Positions 35,280-45,571 of a stretch of 64,000 nucleotides of DNA are shown in pieces. The DNA is taken from positions 1,364,001 to 1,428,000 of the forward strand of contig NC_064678.1 in assembly GCF_023278565.1 (NCBI RefSeq). The letters run 5' to 3'. Under the pieces are notes generated by a model, which saw nothing but the letters and a program-made list of their open reading frames with translations, searched no databases and had not been told where the DNA came from. Position numbers and translations under genes: made by a program. Every line of letters starts with the position of its first letter. Position 1 is the stretch's first letter. The stretch is from Colletotrichum lupini (taxonomy: Eukaryota > Ascomycota > Sordariomycetes > Glomerellales > Glomerellaceae).

Positions 35280-36263
35280 ATGCCTCACAACAACAAGCAC
35301 AAGAAGGGCCGTCAAGGCACGCGGGCTCCTAAGACCCAGTCCCCCAAGACCATCTCCCTGTCAAAGTGTCTCCAGCCTACTCCTCCTGGCAAGACCGTAC
35401 CGGCTTCTCTACCCATGGACATTGTCCTGCTCATTATCGACGCCCTCATCAACGATGCCGCCTCCAAGGAGGTGTGCTTGAACTGGGGCATCGCATACAA
35501 GCAAGACACTGCCTCGAAGCTCGTCCTTACCGATATGAACATGAGCGATTCGGACCACGTCAAAGCCATGAAGCGACGATTCTCTCGCATCCGAATGGCC
35601 TCCCAGCTGAACCAAAAGTCCCGCGCCCTCGTCCATCAGACGTACCGCCGCCTTCCCAGAGCCAGAATGAGCCCGGCCGGAATGGCTGCCGGCTTTCAAA
35701 TGACGGCATGGGTCCTTCCCTCCATCGATGACTTCGTCGTGGCCTTTGTTTTCCTGGGCGGACATGCCGCGGTCCTCGAGCGTTACGCCGACTTCCTCGG
35801 CATGGCGCTCCACCTGCCTACTCCCGCGGGACTTCGGTTCATGGAATGCATCCAGAAGTTCAAAATCATGCTCCCCCAGGGCCTAGACAAGCACGTCCAC
35901 GCTGCCATGGTGCTCCCCAACCTTAAGGAGCTTTACTTGGCCTTTGCGATGGTCCCCATGTTTGGCGCGCCCCGTCCCCGTCCCGTCAAGCACGCCGGCA
36001 TCGTCCCTCTTCGCCGTACCGACTACGGAGACTTGGCTGACTGGATGATCATGCACAAGAAGAACGACAGTAATCTCTGCAACATCTTCAAGAAGAAGGG
36101 CACTAAGGTGTACGCTTGGGACTGCGAGATTCGGAAGGCGGTCTTTGAGATACTTCTCACCGAGAAAGATGTTCGCTTGCGCACCTTGAGTTCGCCCAAT
36201 TGTCCTGCTGACTGCGAATGCCGTAAGATCGGCGAGTCTCAAGCTTCTGCGGCTTCTACTTGA
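35280..36263 (+). CDS. Hypothetical protein, 327 residues, possible F-box-like N-terminus
   Basis: An intronless ORF from ATG at 35280 with strong fungal codon bias (many C-ending codons), which argues it is real. The first ~35 residues are basic and disordered (HKKGRQGTRAPKT). They are followed by ASLPMDIVLLIIDALI (about residues 42-57), which has the LP-x-x-I-x-x-x-I spacing of an F-box start but no clear remainder. A mid-protein hydrophobic part (WVLPSIDDFVVAFVFLGGHA) is too polar for a confident membrane span. A Cys-rich tail (CPADCEC) ends the protein. No domain or family was recognised. It could be a lineage-specific gene. Overlapping antisense frames are shadows of its GC-rich codon pattern. 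Confidence 0.72.
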   Translation: MPHNNKHKKGRQGTRAPKTQSPKTISLSKCLQPTPPGKTVPASLPMDIVLLIIDALINDAASKEVCLNWGIAYKQDTASKLVLTDMNMSDSDHVKAMKRRFSRIRMASQLNQKSRALVHQTYRRLPRARMSPAGMAAGFQMTAWVLPSIDDFVVAFVFLGGHAAVLERYADFLGMALHLPTPAGLRFMECIQKFKIMLPQGLDKHVHAAMVLPNLKELYLAFAMVPMFGAPRPRPVKHAGIVPLRRTDYGDLADWMIMHKKNDSNLCNIFKKKGTKVYAWDCEIRKAVFEILLTEKDVRLRTLSSPNCPADCECRKIGESQASAAST

Positions 36264-36578
36264 AGTCGCCGCAGGAGTAACTCCGACGTCACAGATGGGG
36301 TACTCAAATTTGGTTGCGATTCAGGCGGGTTAGCGTACACAGGTACTTTAGCTAGTAGGCAAAAGGATTTCATCCCCTTGTATTCAAAGAGCTGCGATAG
36401 GAGGCACGGGATGTTGTTGCAATGCGATGGTGGACATGGAGATAGCCCTCGCTGCTCTCCCTATCTGTTTAGATAATCCTCAACAATTCAAGCATCACAC
36501 TGTCCGCCCTCTGAAGTAAGCTACTCATTTTTATTTCTTGCCCCGTGACAGAGTGCTATATAACTGCAGAGAACCCCC
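36264..36578. other. Convergent 3' gap
   Basis: Lies between the ends of a plus-strand and a minus-strand gene. It holds only their 3' flanks. Confidence 0.5.
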
Positions 36579-37949
36579 TCACGCTTCAGCAGCGGGAGCA
36601 GCGGGCGGAGCTGCAGGCGTCGCCGGCTGAGCTTCCGGAGCAGCAGCTGGAGGCTGGGCAGCCGGCTGTCCCTCGGCAGGCGGCGGCGTCGCTTGCTGCT
36701 GGCCGTTACCCTTTCTCTTGCCTTGTCTCTGAGCACCGCCAGGGCTGATGTTGATACCTGATGTGACTATCGTCAGTAAAGGTTAAAAATAAAAGGTGAA
36801 ACTGAGACGTCTTACCAGACTTGCCGCCGACGGATGTGCTGCCGTCGCTACCCTTTGTGATACCGAGATTGCCTCCGACTGGTGTCTACTGTTAGCCATC
36901 AAGAAAGATGTGGTGCCGTGTCGAGAGCTTACTGTTCTGAGCTTGGCCATCAGTACCGAGGGTGATGCCGGCATTGTCCTTGAACTGCTCAGATTCCTTC
37001 ACTGCCTTCGGCTGTCCCTCAGCAGCTCCTTCGGCAAGTTTTGCTCCCTCCGCAGGCTTCGCTCCCTCAGCAGGTGCGGCTCCTCCAGCAGGTTTGGCTC
37101 CCTCGGCAGCATTCGCAGGCGGAGCCTCGCCAGCCGGCTTAGCCTCTCCGAGCCCGGCACCGGCACCCTTCCGTTGAGCTTCCTTCGCGGCTTCATTGGC
37201 CTTTGCAGCCTCACCAGGGCTCGCTCCGAGTCCCTGCTCAGCCTTGGCAGCTTCACCCGGGTTGGCTCCAGGACCGCCCTCGCCCTTTTGCTTTCCACCA
37301 CCGGCAGCAGCCCCAGCACCAGCACCAGCCTTTTGTCCCTCGCCACCAGCAGCTTTACCCGGCGCAGCGGCCCCCTCGCCAGCATTAGCAGTGCCGTTGT
37401 TCTTCTTCTTGCCGTTCGCCGCGTTCAGGAAAGCGTCCAACGCGCTGTTGCCGGTTCCTCCGTTGTTGCCCTTGCCTCCAGTGGTCCCGACGTTGCCGCC
37501 GCCGAGGTTGATGCCGCCAATGGTCAGGCCGGCGTTGTTGTTGGCGGTCCTGTTACCGGCGACATTGGTGCCGGGCTGACCCGCCGTGGCCTGGCCGTTG
37601 CTGTTGCCTTTGCCTTTGCCACCTAGTTGAAGACCTCCGGCGCCGCCAATACTGATGCCGCCGTTTTCGAAGCTGATTTGTCTCTTTTCGACTGTGGGCT
37701 TCTCGACTTCTTGCCTTACGAGGACCGCGGCGCGGCCGGCGACGCTACCCTATGAGAATGAGCCGTGTCAGAGACCGTAATGGAAGAAGTGGAATGGTTA
37801 CCAAGACATGATCTGATCTCTTGGTTGTACTGAAGTGCTTGGACAGGGTGGCTTACAGAGAACAACTTTGACTGCCCTTCTTGGCGATCACAGAGCCCAG
37901 TCTCGCCAAGCGCCAAGAGGGCGATGGCCACCATGGACGAGAAACGCAT
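36579..37949 (-). CDS. Secreted Gly/Ala/Lys-rich low-complexity protein, 4 exons
   Basis: Minus-strand exons 37857-37949, 36933-37749, 36816-36878 and 36579-36757 join in frame to 383 residues with GT-AG introns. Residues 1-20 (MRFSSMVAIALLALGETGLC) form a signal peptide. A Kex2-type Lys-Arg lies at 53-54 (EKRQ), suggesting a processed propeptide. The mature part is Gly/Asn-rich (GGISIGGAGGLQLGG), then strongly repetitive in Ala, Gly, Glu and Lys with recurring PGEAAKA- and EGAKPA-type units. It ends in a Pro/Ala/Gln-rich tail. No Cys is seen after the signal region. The compositional bias predicts disorder, consistent with a wall-associated or matrix protein or a secreted candidate effector. 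No function can be assigned. Confidence 0.8.
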
Positions 37950-39292
37950 CTTTTATGAGACTAATCAAGGAAAGACAAGAAAGAGAAGTTTGAAAAGTGT
38001 GAAGTTCGGGCTGCGCAGCAGCAAGGAATGTGATGAAATGAATTAAAAGAGTAAACCACGAAGCATCAAGCTTCAAATTCTATACAAATGGAAAGAGACA
38101 AGAAGAACGGCAATAATCAAAAACCAAGTGACAGACGAGATGAAGTGATGAACAGTCCGGGGAAAAGAGGATAAGGAGGGAACCGGTCACTTACAGTCCC
38201 ACACATCACCCAAAAGAGGAACGATAATAAGGGGATGACATATGGAATCGGATGTCGTCAGAAGTGCGTTTCCCCAGTGTCCGCAATACAAGAACATGCT
38301 TACTTTGGACTAGGCTAGCTAGTTCTACCGTCCCCGTGTTTGGCAGGGTGACGTGGACGTGAACCCGGCCCGTAGAACGTGGTATCGAGATTTGCCTTGA
38401 GCCGCATGAAGCTCTATTTACTAGTGCAACAGGGACTCGCCTTGGGTGCTCGGGCCCTACGAGAGGGGGATCTTTTTCCAAAACCTTCAACTTTAGGCGT
38501 GTTGTACGCCGATCCAACTTGCCGGGTATGGAGGAAACCCTGCAACCGCGGTGGGAAGACAGAAAAGTAGGCAAGATCCAGGGGAGAGATGCTATTAAAA
38601 CGCACGTCAAGTTGGAGGATGTGGCTAGAATCGTCGCCAAACACTGAGCCAGGCCGGCACGGCATGGCTGGCGCGCATGAGGTGGGATCGGTTTTGAGTG
38701 ACATCGGACGGCGCCGCAAGTGGTACCGTCTCCACCATCTCGGCACGGCTTGGCGTCACGGAGCTGCGGCAGCGCGGGCTATTATTGGCGTCACCGGGGT
38801 CGCTTGTTGTTTCTGTGTTTTGCAACTCTCGCAAGTTTCTGGACGTGCAGTCATGAGGCCTGAAAACACGTTTAGCGAGACCAAAATATTCTTGATTTTT
38901 TAATGGTATCTTTTTTTTTATGGTTGTCATGAGACATTCAGACATTAAGAAGTAAAGCGCATACACACAAAGAGAAAAGGAAGACGCGATAAAGTTGATG
39001 TGGGATGAGTTGAGGGCTTCAAGGGGAGGAGGGTACTGAAGTGATGTCGAATATCGACCTTCACTTCGTAACCTCTGTTCCATTTTTTTTCTCTGCTGCC
39101 CAGAAAGTATTACACCAAACCACCAACGTCCAAGAAAGTTTTTTGCCTCAAAGGAGACGACGCAAGCTGCAACAACCCCCGATTTTCCCCTGGTTGTCCG
39201 TTTCCCGGTTTCGACCCCGAAATTCACGTCAAGGCCGTTTGTTAATTAGTCGTGGAGAGTCTTGTCAGTGTAAATTGTCATGTTAGGTCACA
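37950..39292. promoter_or_regulatory. Upstream region of the low-complexity secreted protein gene
   Basis: About 1.3 kb between the minus-strand start at 37949 and the 3' end of the next minus-strand gene. Frames here (for example minus 38625-39227) have no domains and mixed composition. I see no gene. Confidence 0.4.
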
Positions 39293-40365
39293 CTAACACT
39301 TGCAAGCACCAGTCGGGGCCAGCTCCAAAGGCAGGTAGGTGGTACGGTAAATGGTAGTCACCTCCTCGTTGTGCTTAGCGCTGAAGGAGCCGGTCGGGTA
39401 GGGAGCGCCGGTGGCCTCGGGGTGGTGAGGGGGCTTGGTGAGAGTTACGGGGTGATGGTAGTCTGAGGCCCAGCCAATGGTGTCAGGACAAGTGCCATGG
39501 AAGACGGGGGCATCGGGAGTGGTGGCCGGGACGGCGGCGGTGGTCGTGATGAAGCTGCTCTGGGCCGCCGAGAAACCGCCCGTCGCCGTCGCGGTGGAGT
39601 TCTTGGAAAGGGTCTTGCTCACCGTGACAGTGACGGTGCTCGGCGGCGCGCAGGCGGAGGGCGAAGCCGGGGGCAGCGTGGTGGGATCGGTGCAGTCGGA
39701 TCCGGTGACGGAGAACTTGGGTGTCTGCGCGTAGATCACGTAGACGTTGGTGCCGTTGATGGCGTTGCTGTTTGTTTGGATTTCGGGTCAGCCACATAAT
39801 TCCCCCCTCCCTCACCCTGCACTTCAATCTTATTTGACCCCCTGTTCTCTTTCTTTCTGTTTTGGAGTGGTTCACTCCGCTTTTCATTTGAAATGACCGT
39901 TGCAGTGCATGACTCGTCAGATTCTTACCCCTGCCCAGAACAGGCTAATCGGGGCACAGTTCAGGGGTAGAAATGGGAATTCGAGACCGCAAAGGGTCAA
40001 GAGTCAAGACAACTCGACAAGAGAGAAGGAAAAAAGGTCGTAAGAGGCAGAGACAGAACGACAAACAAAAGAAAGAGAATGTCTCACAATTGGTAACCGT
40101 CAGAGTTGAGGGTGGAGCAGGGAACGTCGATGGAGGCAGAGCCGGCGGCGGTCTCGAGATCCTGGGCCAAGAGGACGTAGGAAGGAGGCCAGTTGACAAA
40201 GTTGACGAGGAAGACGCTGAAGGTCGACGGGTCCGTGTCGACCGTGTTCCACGACAGCTCGTAGCTCTTGCCCTTGGCGACGGTGGAGTTGGCCGAGGGG
40301 CTGGTGAACTCGATGGCGGAAACCAGGGGGGCCGCGAGGGCGAGGGCAACGGAGAAGTAACGCAT
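39293..40365 (-). CDS. Secreted Kre9/Knh1-like, Ser/Thr-rich cell-wall protein, 2 exons
   Basis: Exons 40088-40365 and 39293-39767 join in frame to 250 residues. Residues 1-17 are a signal peptide (MRYFSVALALAAPLVSA) followed by the classic mature start IEFTSPSANSTV. The first ~90 residues form a Kre9/Knh1-type N-terminal domain (KSYELSWNT, then FSVFLVNFVNWPP, then a Cys-containing strand). This domain occurs in fungal wall-glucan-associated and GPI-anchored proteins. The second exon is rich in Ser, Thr and Pro, as for O-mannosylated stalks. It ends GACKC without a hydrophobic tail, so no GPI anchor is evident. The 320-bp intron is long for this window. Role is probably structural at the wall, by family. 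Confidence 0.82.
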
Positions 40366-41129
40366 TTTTGGTGGAGTTTTTTCGGATCCGGATAGTATTA
40401 AAAGAGTGACTGGGATCGGTGAGGGAGCAAGAGGGGAAACCTGAGAGTCCGGTGGAAGTTTAGGGGGGGCATCGCGGCCATTATGTGCTCTTTGGGAGGT
40501 CGAGGATTCGGGAAATTGCCCATAGGCATCAGCTGCGTCCGCGCCGCAAAAGGGGTGGAGTCAACCCCGGATCCTCTCGGCCGTGAAATCTCCATCGAAC
40601 GACGCGGAGCCCAGGGCCCAAGGCAAAAGGCAAATTCGTATTATCGTCCACGGCGCGCCTCGGCGTTGGCAAGCCGCCTACATGGAGAGTCAGAGATTCT
40701 TACTCGCAAGGGGGCTGTCCGGTGCCAGTTGGGCGGTTCACGATGGCGGGCATGTCACTCAAGACAGGACCGTGGCACGGATGGTACTTCTTGGAGCGGT
40801 TAGAGTGGCCTCACGTAGCGTCAGCCTAAGCGAGAGCATTTAAGCAGTTTGCGGCACAGTTTAGCCCGGCTTTGCTGCTCGGCCTCTGGTGGCTGCTTGG
40901 TTCACCACTTTCTGGTGTGGTTTGTCTGTTGGTGTTTTGAGGGGAAAAGGGGGAATTGCTGGCCTAAAACGGACGGCTGACTGCTTCACAAGTTCATCTG
41001 TTCCCAGTCTATTGGGCGCCCGAGAAGTCGGCAGGGGCTTCGATTGGGCGTGTGCGGCGCTGCGCCAGGAACTCCTTTTTCTCACGACCAGTCCCTGTTC
41101 CTGAATGGTTCCTGACGGTTTCTGAATCC
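40366..41129. promoter_or_regulatory. Upstream region of the Kre9/Knh1-like gene
   Basis: Contains the presumed promoter. A minus-strand frame that crosses 40861-41175 simply reads through the left arm of the MITE. No other gene is seen. Confidence 0.4.
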
Positions 41130-41185
41130 TACCGTAGAAACTCGAGCACTTCAAACTTGCGTTAGCCCGTGCCAACCCTGCTAGC
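41130..41185 (+). repeat. Left inverted-repeat arm of the MITE
   Basis: 56 bp including the terminal TA. It is perfectly complementary to 41416-41471. Confidence 0.9.
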
Positions 41186-41415
41186 TGCCCATACCAAGCC
41201 TTTTCGGGGGGTCAATTATATTCGATTATATAATTGACTATACCGTATATAGAAGGCGGTAAGCAATTATTTTCTATTTCTTACTCCTGCCTAACTGCCT
41301 CCAGCCTCGACGGCGAGCTCTTATTAGCTAAATCAATTAGGAATGTTGGCGTATGCCAAAAACGGGTGGCGGCCACATTTGACCACTTTGGGCAGTATTA
41401 CGATTCTTCCAGAGC

Positions 41416-41471
41416 GCTAGCAGGGTTGGCACGGGCTAACGCAAGTTTGAAGTGCTCGAGTTTCTACGGTA
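41416..41471 (-). repeat. Right inverted-repeat arm of the MITE
   Basis: 56 bp including the terminal TA. It is perfectly complementary to 41130-41185. Confidence 0.9.
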
Positions 41472-43026
41472 CTCAATCTCAACCTTTAGGCGCCATCCCG
41501 CGATCCTCCAGGTAATTTTAGGTGTGTTCCTGCTTCCAATCGAGCCAACTTCCCAATTTATGGCGGCCGACTTTTTACCAGCTCCTTTGCGGCGTGGTGC
41601 GCGTGGCGTCAATCTAATTCAACAAAGCAAACGATTCAGTCTGACTCTCACCGTGGTGCACTTGCACCGATCCGGCCGTTGTCCATGTCAGGACTTGCGA
41701 AAGGTCGTCCGCGCCGCAATCTCAACATCCTCTACGACAGCGGTTCGCTGCTTGTTTCCTTTCTCCCCCGGTTCGAGTAACCAAAGTCCCCGCAGGAGCC
41801 ACAGGATGGGAAATTGGAAAGACGTATGATGGATGAGCCTACGGGCGAAAGCAGCAGGAGATTCGTTTGCCACTGGACGTGGAGTCTTGCCAATGTCGTT
41901 CGGATCGACTTCATGAAAGGTGAAACAGGATTTCAATGACTTATTAACAACAGCACATGGGAAATAGGGATCCAGCGCATTTTCCTTCTGCTGGATCTCA
42001 TTTCCTCTCCAAGAGCGGGTTCAACGAGAAAACGCGTCTCAGACTGGAACAAACGCGAGGTGGGCTTTCGGAGCCTGCGGGCCCACGATCCGCTATAAGA
42101 AAAGGAGGGGTTGCCTTTGTTCCGCCTTGGCGAATGAGGCAAATTTAGGGCATGATGGGATTAACAAGCAAGACATGCGCCGCACAATGTGTCAATTGCA
42201 ACATCAATCATGAGCGGCTCGCCGCTGTGTATACGATGGTGAGAGTCAGTTTGTGTCACCTACACACATCGACGGAGAAGTGCAGCGATTGTTGAGGTCT
42301 GCGCACTTCCATCACACTTATTCGCGTCGTAGCGAGATTCGACGAGGTCGAAAGAACCAACCACAGAGTGCTGAAGCGCCAAGATCCACGGTCATCAACG
42401 CCTAAATAGTCCAAGTGAACTCGTGGCTGACTGCAGGAGACAAGCACATGACCCCTTCTCCCACCACGAACAAGCTTAAACTATTCTCGACAGCTAGAGG
42501 CCACCGTCTGCCAGACCATGCTGTTCCAACCAAGGGAAGTGGGAAACGCTCGTGCATCCTCTCTTCTTGCACCCAGTCATTTCGTCTGAAAAATTGGTTG
42601 GCACGGGTAAAGAAATGATCTCATCTGTTCAGCCGATGATGGGGAGCTTGGCTATCCTCATTGTCTGTTGACTCTGTTTGACCTCGGCTGATGGGATGCG
42701 CATCAACTCCGACCCCCGACTCGTGAATACCATCACCAGCCTAGTATGTTGTGTATTTCAACGACACGCATATGTCTTCGTCCATACCTCTCAGATACAT
42801 CCCGCAAGGGAGTTTGCTTTAAATTTCAACATACGGTGACCAATGCGAAAAAGTGTGCATGTATGAACGATGTGGTGGTGCAGGCCATACAAACTTCCTT
42901 CCATGCATCCAAGTCCTCGTTGCACTACTCCAATCGGGCGGGAGCATTCCAAAATCAGTTGATTGGATAGCTACGATGATGATCGAGAAAATTAGATGAC
43001 CGGGTTGGCAAAAGTGCAAAAGATAG
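41472..43026. other. Intergenic stretch between MITE and tRNA-Asp
   Basis: About 1.5 kb of balanced composition. All frames are below 130 codons and have no domain, signal or exon structure. Nothing is supported. Confidence 0.4.
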
Positions 43027-43115
43027 CTCCTCGACGGGGAATTGGACCCCGGTCCCCTGCGAATCGTTGGCATTTCAATGACAAGCAGATATCCTCACCA
43101 CTAGACTATCGGGGA
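43027..43115 (-). tRNA. tRNA-Asp(GUC) with 17-nt intron
   Basis: The reverse complement folds as tRNA-Asp: acceptor TCCCCGA/TCGAGGA, D-arm with box A (TAGTCTAGTGGTGAGG), anticodon stem TCTGC/GCAGG, anticodon GTC, T-arm CGGGG-TCCAATT-CCCCG. The intron (43062-43078) follows position 37. Two oddities: a C-A mismatch in the acceptor stem, and C instead of T at the usually invariant second base of the T-loop. These could mark a weakened or pseudo copy. Confidence 0.82.
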
Positions 43116-43647
43116 TTGGTGGATGTTGACATCCAGTCATAGTTGGTTGGGATCGAACGCCACTAGCAGCCCTGAGTAGGATTTACGTGTCCGTGCGCAG
43201 GGCTCCCCTAGCCGGCTCCGTTCACGCTGCATCCTCAGCATCGTCCCCAGGAAGTTCAAACAACAAGCATACTATTTTCAAGCTGCAAAGTTACGTCCAT
43301 TCTTGTTCTATACATGTTCGATTGTAAAGCGCCATGTGTTTGGGGTAGGTGTCGGGTCTGCCTAAAGGATGCCTAAGGGCTGCTCGCAAACGAACCCATG
43401 TCTCCTAAAATACAGCATTTAGATATCCAGGGTGGACGAACAGCGATTTGATTGCGCGCCATGGGAATCGGTTTGGACTTGCGACTTCAGAGAACTGGGA
43501 TATGTCGAGGAAGAAAGAAACGTTCTGAATGCATCGCGATCGCAAATCGCAAATTATCTGAGACGTAGAGCTTTAGCTTCTTCAATGTTTCCAATACAGG
43601 TCTCGAGACGCCGGTAACTTGAGAAGCAGTGATCTCGTTGATGTTTC
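43116..43647. other. 3' flank of the methyltransferase gene
   Basis: Balanced sequence with only a weak 61-codon plus-strand frame. No gene is seen. Confidence 0.4.
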
Positions 43648-45571
43648 TCACGGGTCTGGAGAAGCCTGACGACCTTTCTGCCGTTTTCTCGGAGGCGAAT
43701 GGGATGATCCTGATGACTTGGGTGACTCTGGTGATTTAGGCGATCCTGGTGATTTTGACGGCTCAGGCGATTCGGCTGATTCAAGTGGAGGACTCGAACT
43801 TGCCTCCCCCTGACTTTCTTCGTCATTCGCGATCTGTAGTGGTTTCCGAGCATATACAACATGCCTAAAAACATGCTATCATCAACTATTGAAAACAGTG
43901 AGTGCTCATGATCATCAAAATGGAAAGGACCTACACATTCCAATATGCGTGGTACCACGTCTTTGCCAAGTCTTTCCGAACGTCATCGCACAATTTTAAG
44001 ACCTCTTCCCTTGTCCAACCCATGACGCGCGTAAGAAGACCCAAAGTCAGTGCCTCTATGCCCATGTCGAGATTGAGAACCATCCACCTCCCAATTTCTT
44101 TGAACCTCTTGTCTTTGGGCCACGTGTTCAAGGGCCAGATGAATTTCTCGGTTACAATGTCAACGAATCCGGCGTCCTCGATGGCTTTGGTGTACTTCGA
44201 TGGACTCTCGATCGAACGTCCACACTGCTCGCCTGCTTGCGCCATCAGGTCATGCCATCTTCGCAGTGCCGATTCTTCGGGAACGCTGCCGTCATCACAG
44301 CCCATTGGAAGGACGAAACCACCGGCTTCGAACCAACCACCAGGTGTCAGATTGCTGCCAAAAGTCTTAGTGAGTTATCCATACTCGGTATCCTTGCTAA
44401 ACAACTCGAGAAGCCATACTCGTATATCTCTTGAATAATCAGCTTCGGATCAGCAAACGATCCTTCCATTGTCCGGCAGAAGATGAAGTCGAATGGCTCA
44501 TGCCAGGCCCACGGCTTTTCCAAGTCGTCAATCTCAAATTTGCAGTTAGGAGGAGCCCTGTTTGATCCATTAGATCGTATGAAAACAAAACAAAACGAGA
44601 GGTTGTACCACGAAGGTTGAATGGGACTCAAGTCAACACCAATGACCTAATTCCAACTTAGTCTGAGCGTATCAGGAAGTAGTCAGGTGTCAAACCTCGG
44701 CATCCTTAAATTCGTTCGCTTTAAAACGTGACGTATTAGCCGGGGCTAAAATCAGAGATACTGTGCATGAAAGCCACTCACCAAAAGCTATGGCCCACAC
44801 GCCCGTCCCAGTGCCCATGTCCAGAACACGCTTCGCTGTTTGGTGAGCTGGGCAAACCGCTAATTTACCTTCGAGAGTGAGAGTCCAGATAAGGTGCTGA
44901 AAGTCTGCACCATACGACATGAGCATATATGAGTCGCTTCTGCTCTGCACAGCATGTAATTTGTTTGGGATTGAATGTCACACTCACTTAGCCGGTCATT
45001 TTCCCACTACACGGGTACAATTAGCGCTTGCTCATAGAGAACTGCATCACTATGGCACTATCAGAGGCACACTTACTTGGTCGTTCGGATATTGGTACTC
45101 TGTGCCTCCAGTCAGCAATTTTAAGCATATTGATATGGCAGACAATCAATGCCATAGAGTACGAACTTCCGGCGCTGACGGAGTGGTAGGTGCGACCATT
45201 TTCGTGTTCGCTCTCCCAAACTCTTGATTTTGCCGATGAGTCCGAACTCAAAGACTCTGCTTCATCGAAGAGCTGTTCAATAAGGAAGAAGTATTCAGCA
45301 AAACATCGGAGCTAGAGCACAAGACAGTCCGCAAATAGACAGGGATAGCATTCTCTCACGTCTTCTTCTTCCAAGTCATCGTCGGCATCGAACACAGCTA
45401 ACTGCTGCTGCCGTGGTTGCTGCTTCTCCTGTAATATTCATGTTAATACGTCAATATAACCGATTGGCAACCAGCCCTCTCCCAAAGAGCTGGCGAAAGT
45501 TCGGTCTCAAGGGGTGGGGGTTTGCTTTCCTCTCCATCTCCGTCGGTTGGGGGCTGATCGTTTGCAAGCAT
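43648..45571 (-). CDS. LaeA-like SAM-dependent methyltransferase, about 11 exons
   Basis: Minus-strand exons 45360-45428, 45167-45311, 45077-45105, 44988-45006, 44782-44904, 44696-44718, 44612-44646, 44420-44557, 43935-44354 and 43648-43864 join in frame (405 residues). A likely first exon 45461-45571 (MLANDQPPTDGDGEE) would need an unusually short 32-nt intron, so the start is uncertain. Class I methyltransferase motif I is VLDMGTGTGVWAI, in exon 44782-44904. VIGVDLSPIQP (motif II) and DFIFCRTMEGSF (post-motif) follow, then LTPGGWFEAGGF and AKTWYHAYW-type ends typical of LaeA-like fungal proteins. These regulate secondary metabolism or act as small-molecule methyltransferases; which applies here is unknown. 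The last exon adds a Ser-Pro-repeat tail ending in PPRKRQKGR, a possible nuclear signal. Four exons are only 19-35 nt. Confidence 0.85.

Larger units (their letters stand above)
41130..41471. mobile_element. 342-bp MITE with 54-bp perfect inverted repeats and TA target sites
   Basis: 41130-41185 and 41416-41471 are perfect reverse complements over 56 bp. The outermost two bases on each side are TA, so the inverted repeat proper is 54 bp, starting CCGTAGAAACTCGAGCACTT, with a TA target duplication as made by Tc1/mariner-type transposases. The 230-bp centre has no ORF and contains a smaller palindrome (gtcaattatat … atataattgac, 41211-41238). Identity of the arms and absence of RIP changes suggest a recent insertion or a size below the RIP threshold. 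Confidence 0.88.

Noticed and set aside
36796..37626. A 276-codon plus-strand ORF
   Set aside because: It is the antisense shadow of the repetitive secreted-protein gene; its Ser/Leu repeats mirror the Ala/Gly/Lys codons.
40861..41175. Minus-strand ORF and its plus-strand twin at 41234-41515 sharing an identical peptide
   Set aside because: The shared peptide is only the translated MITE inverted repeat.
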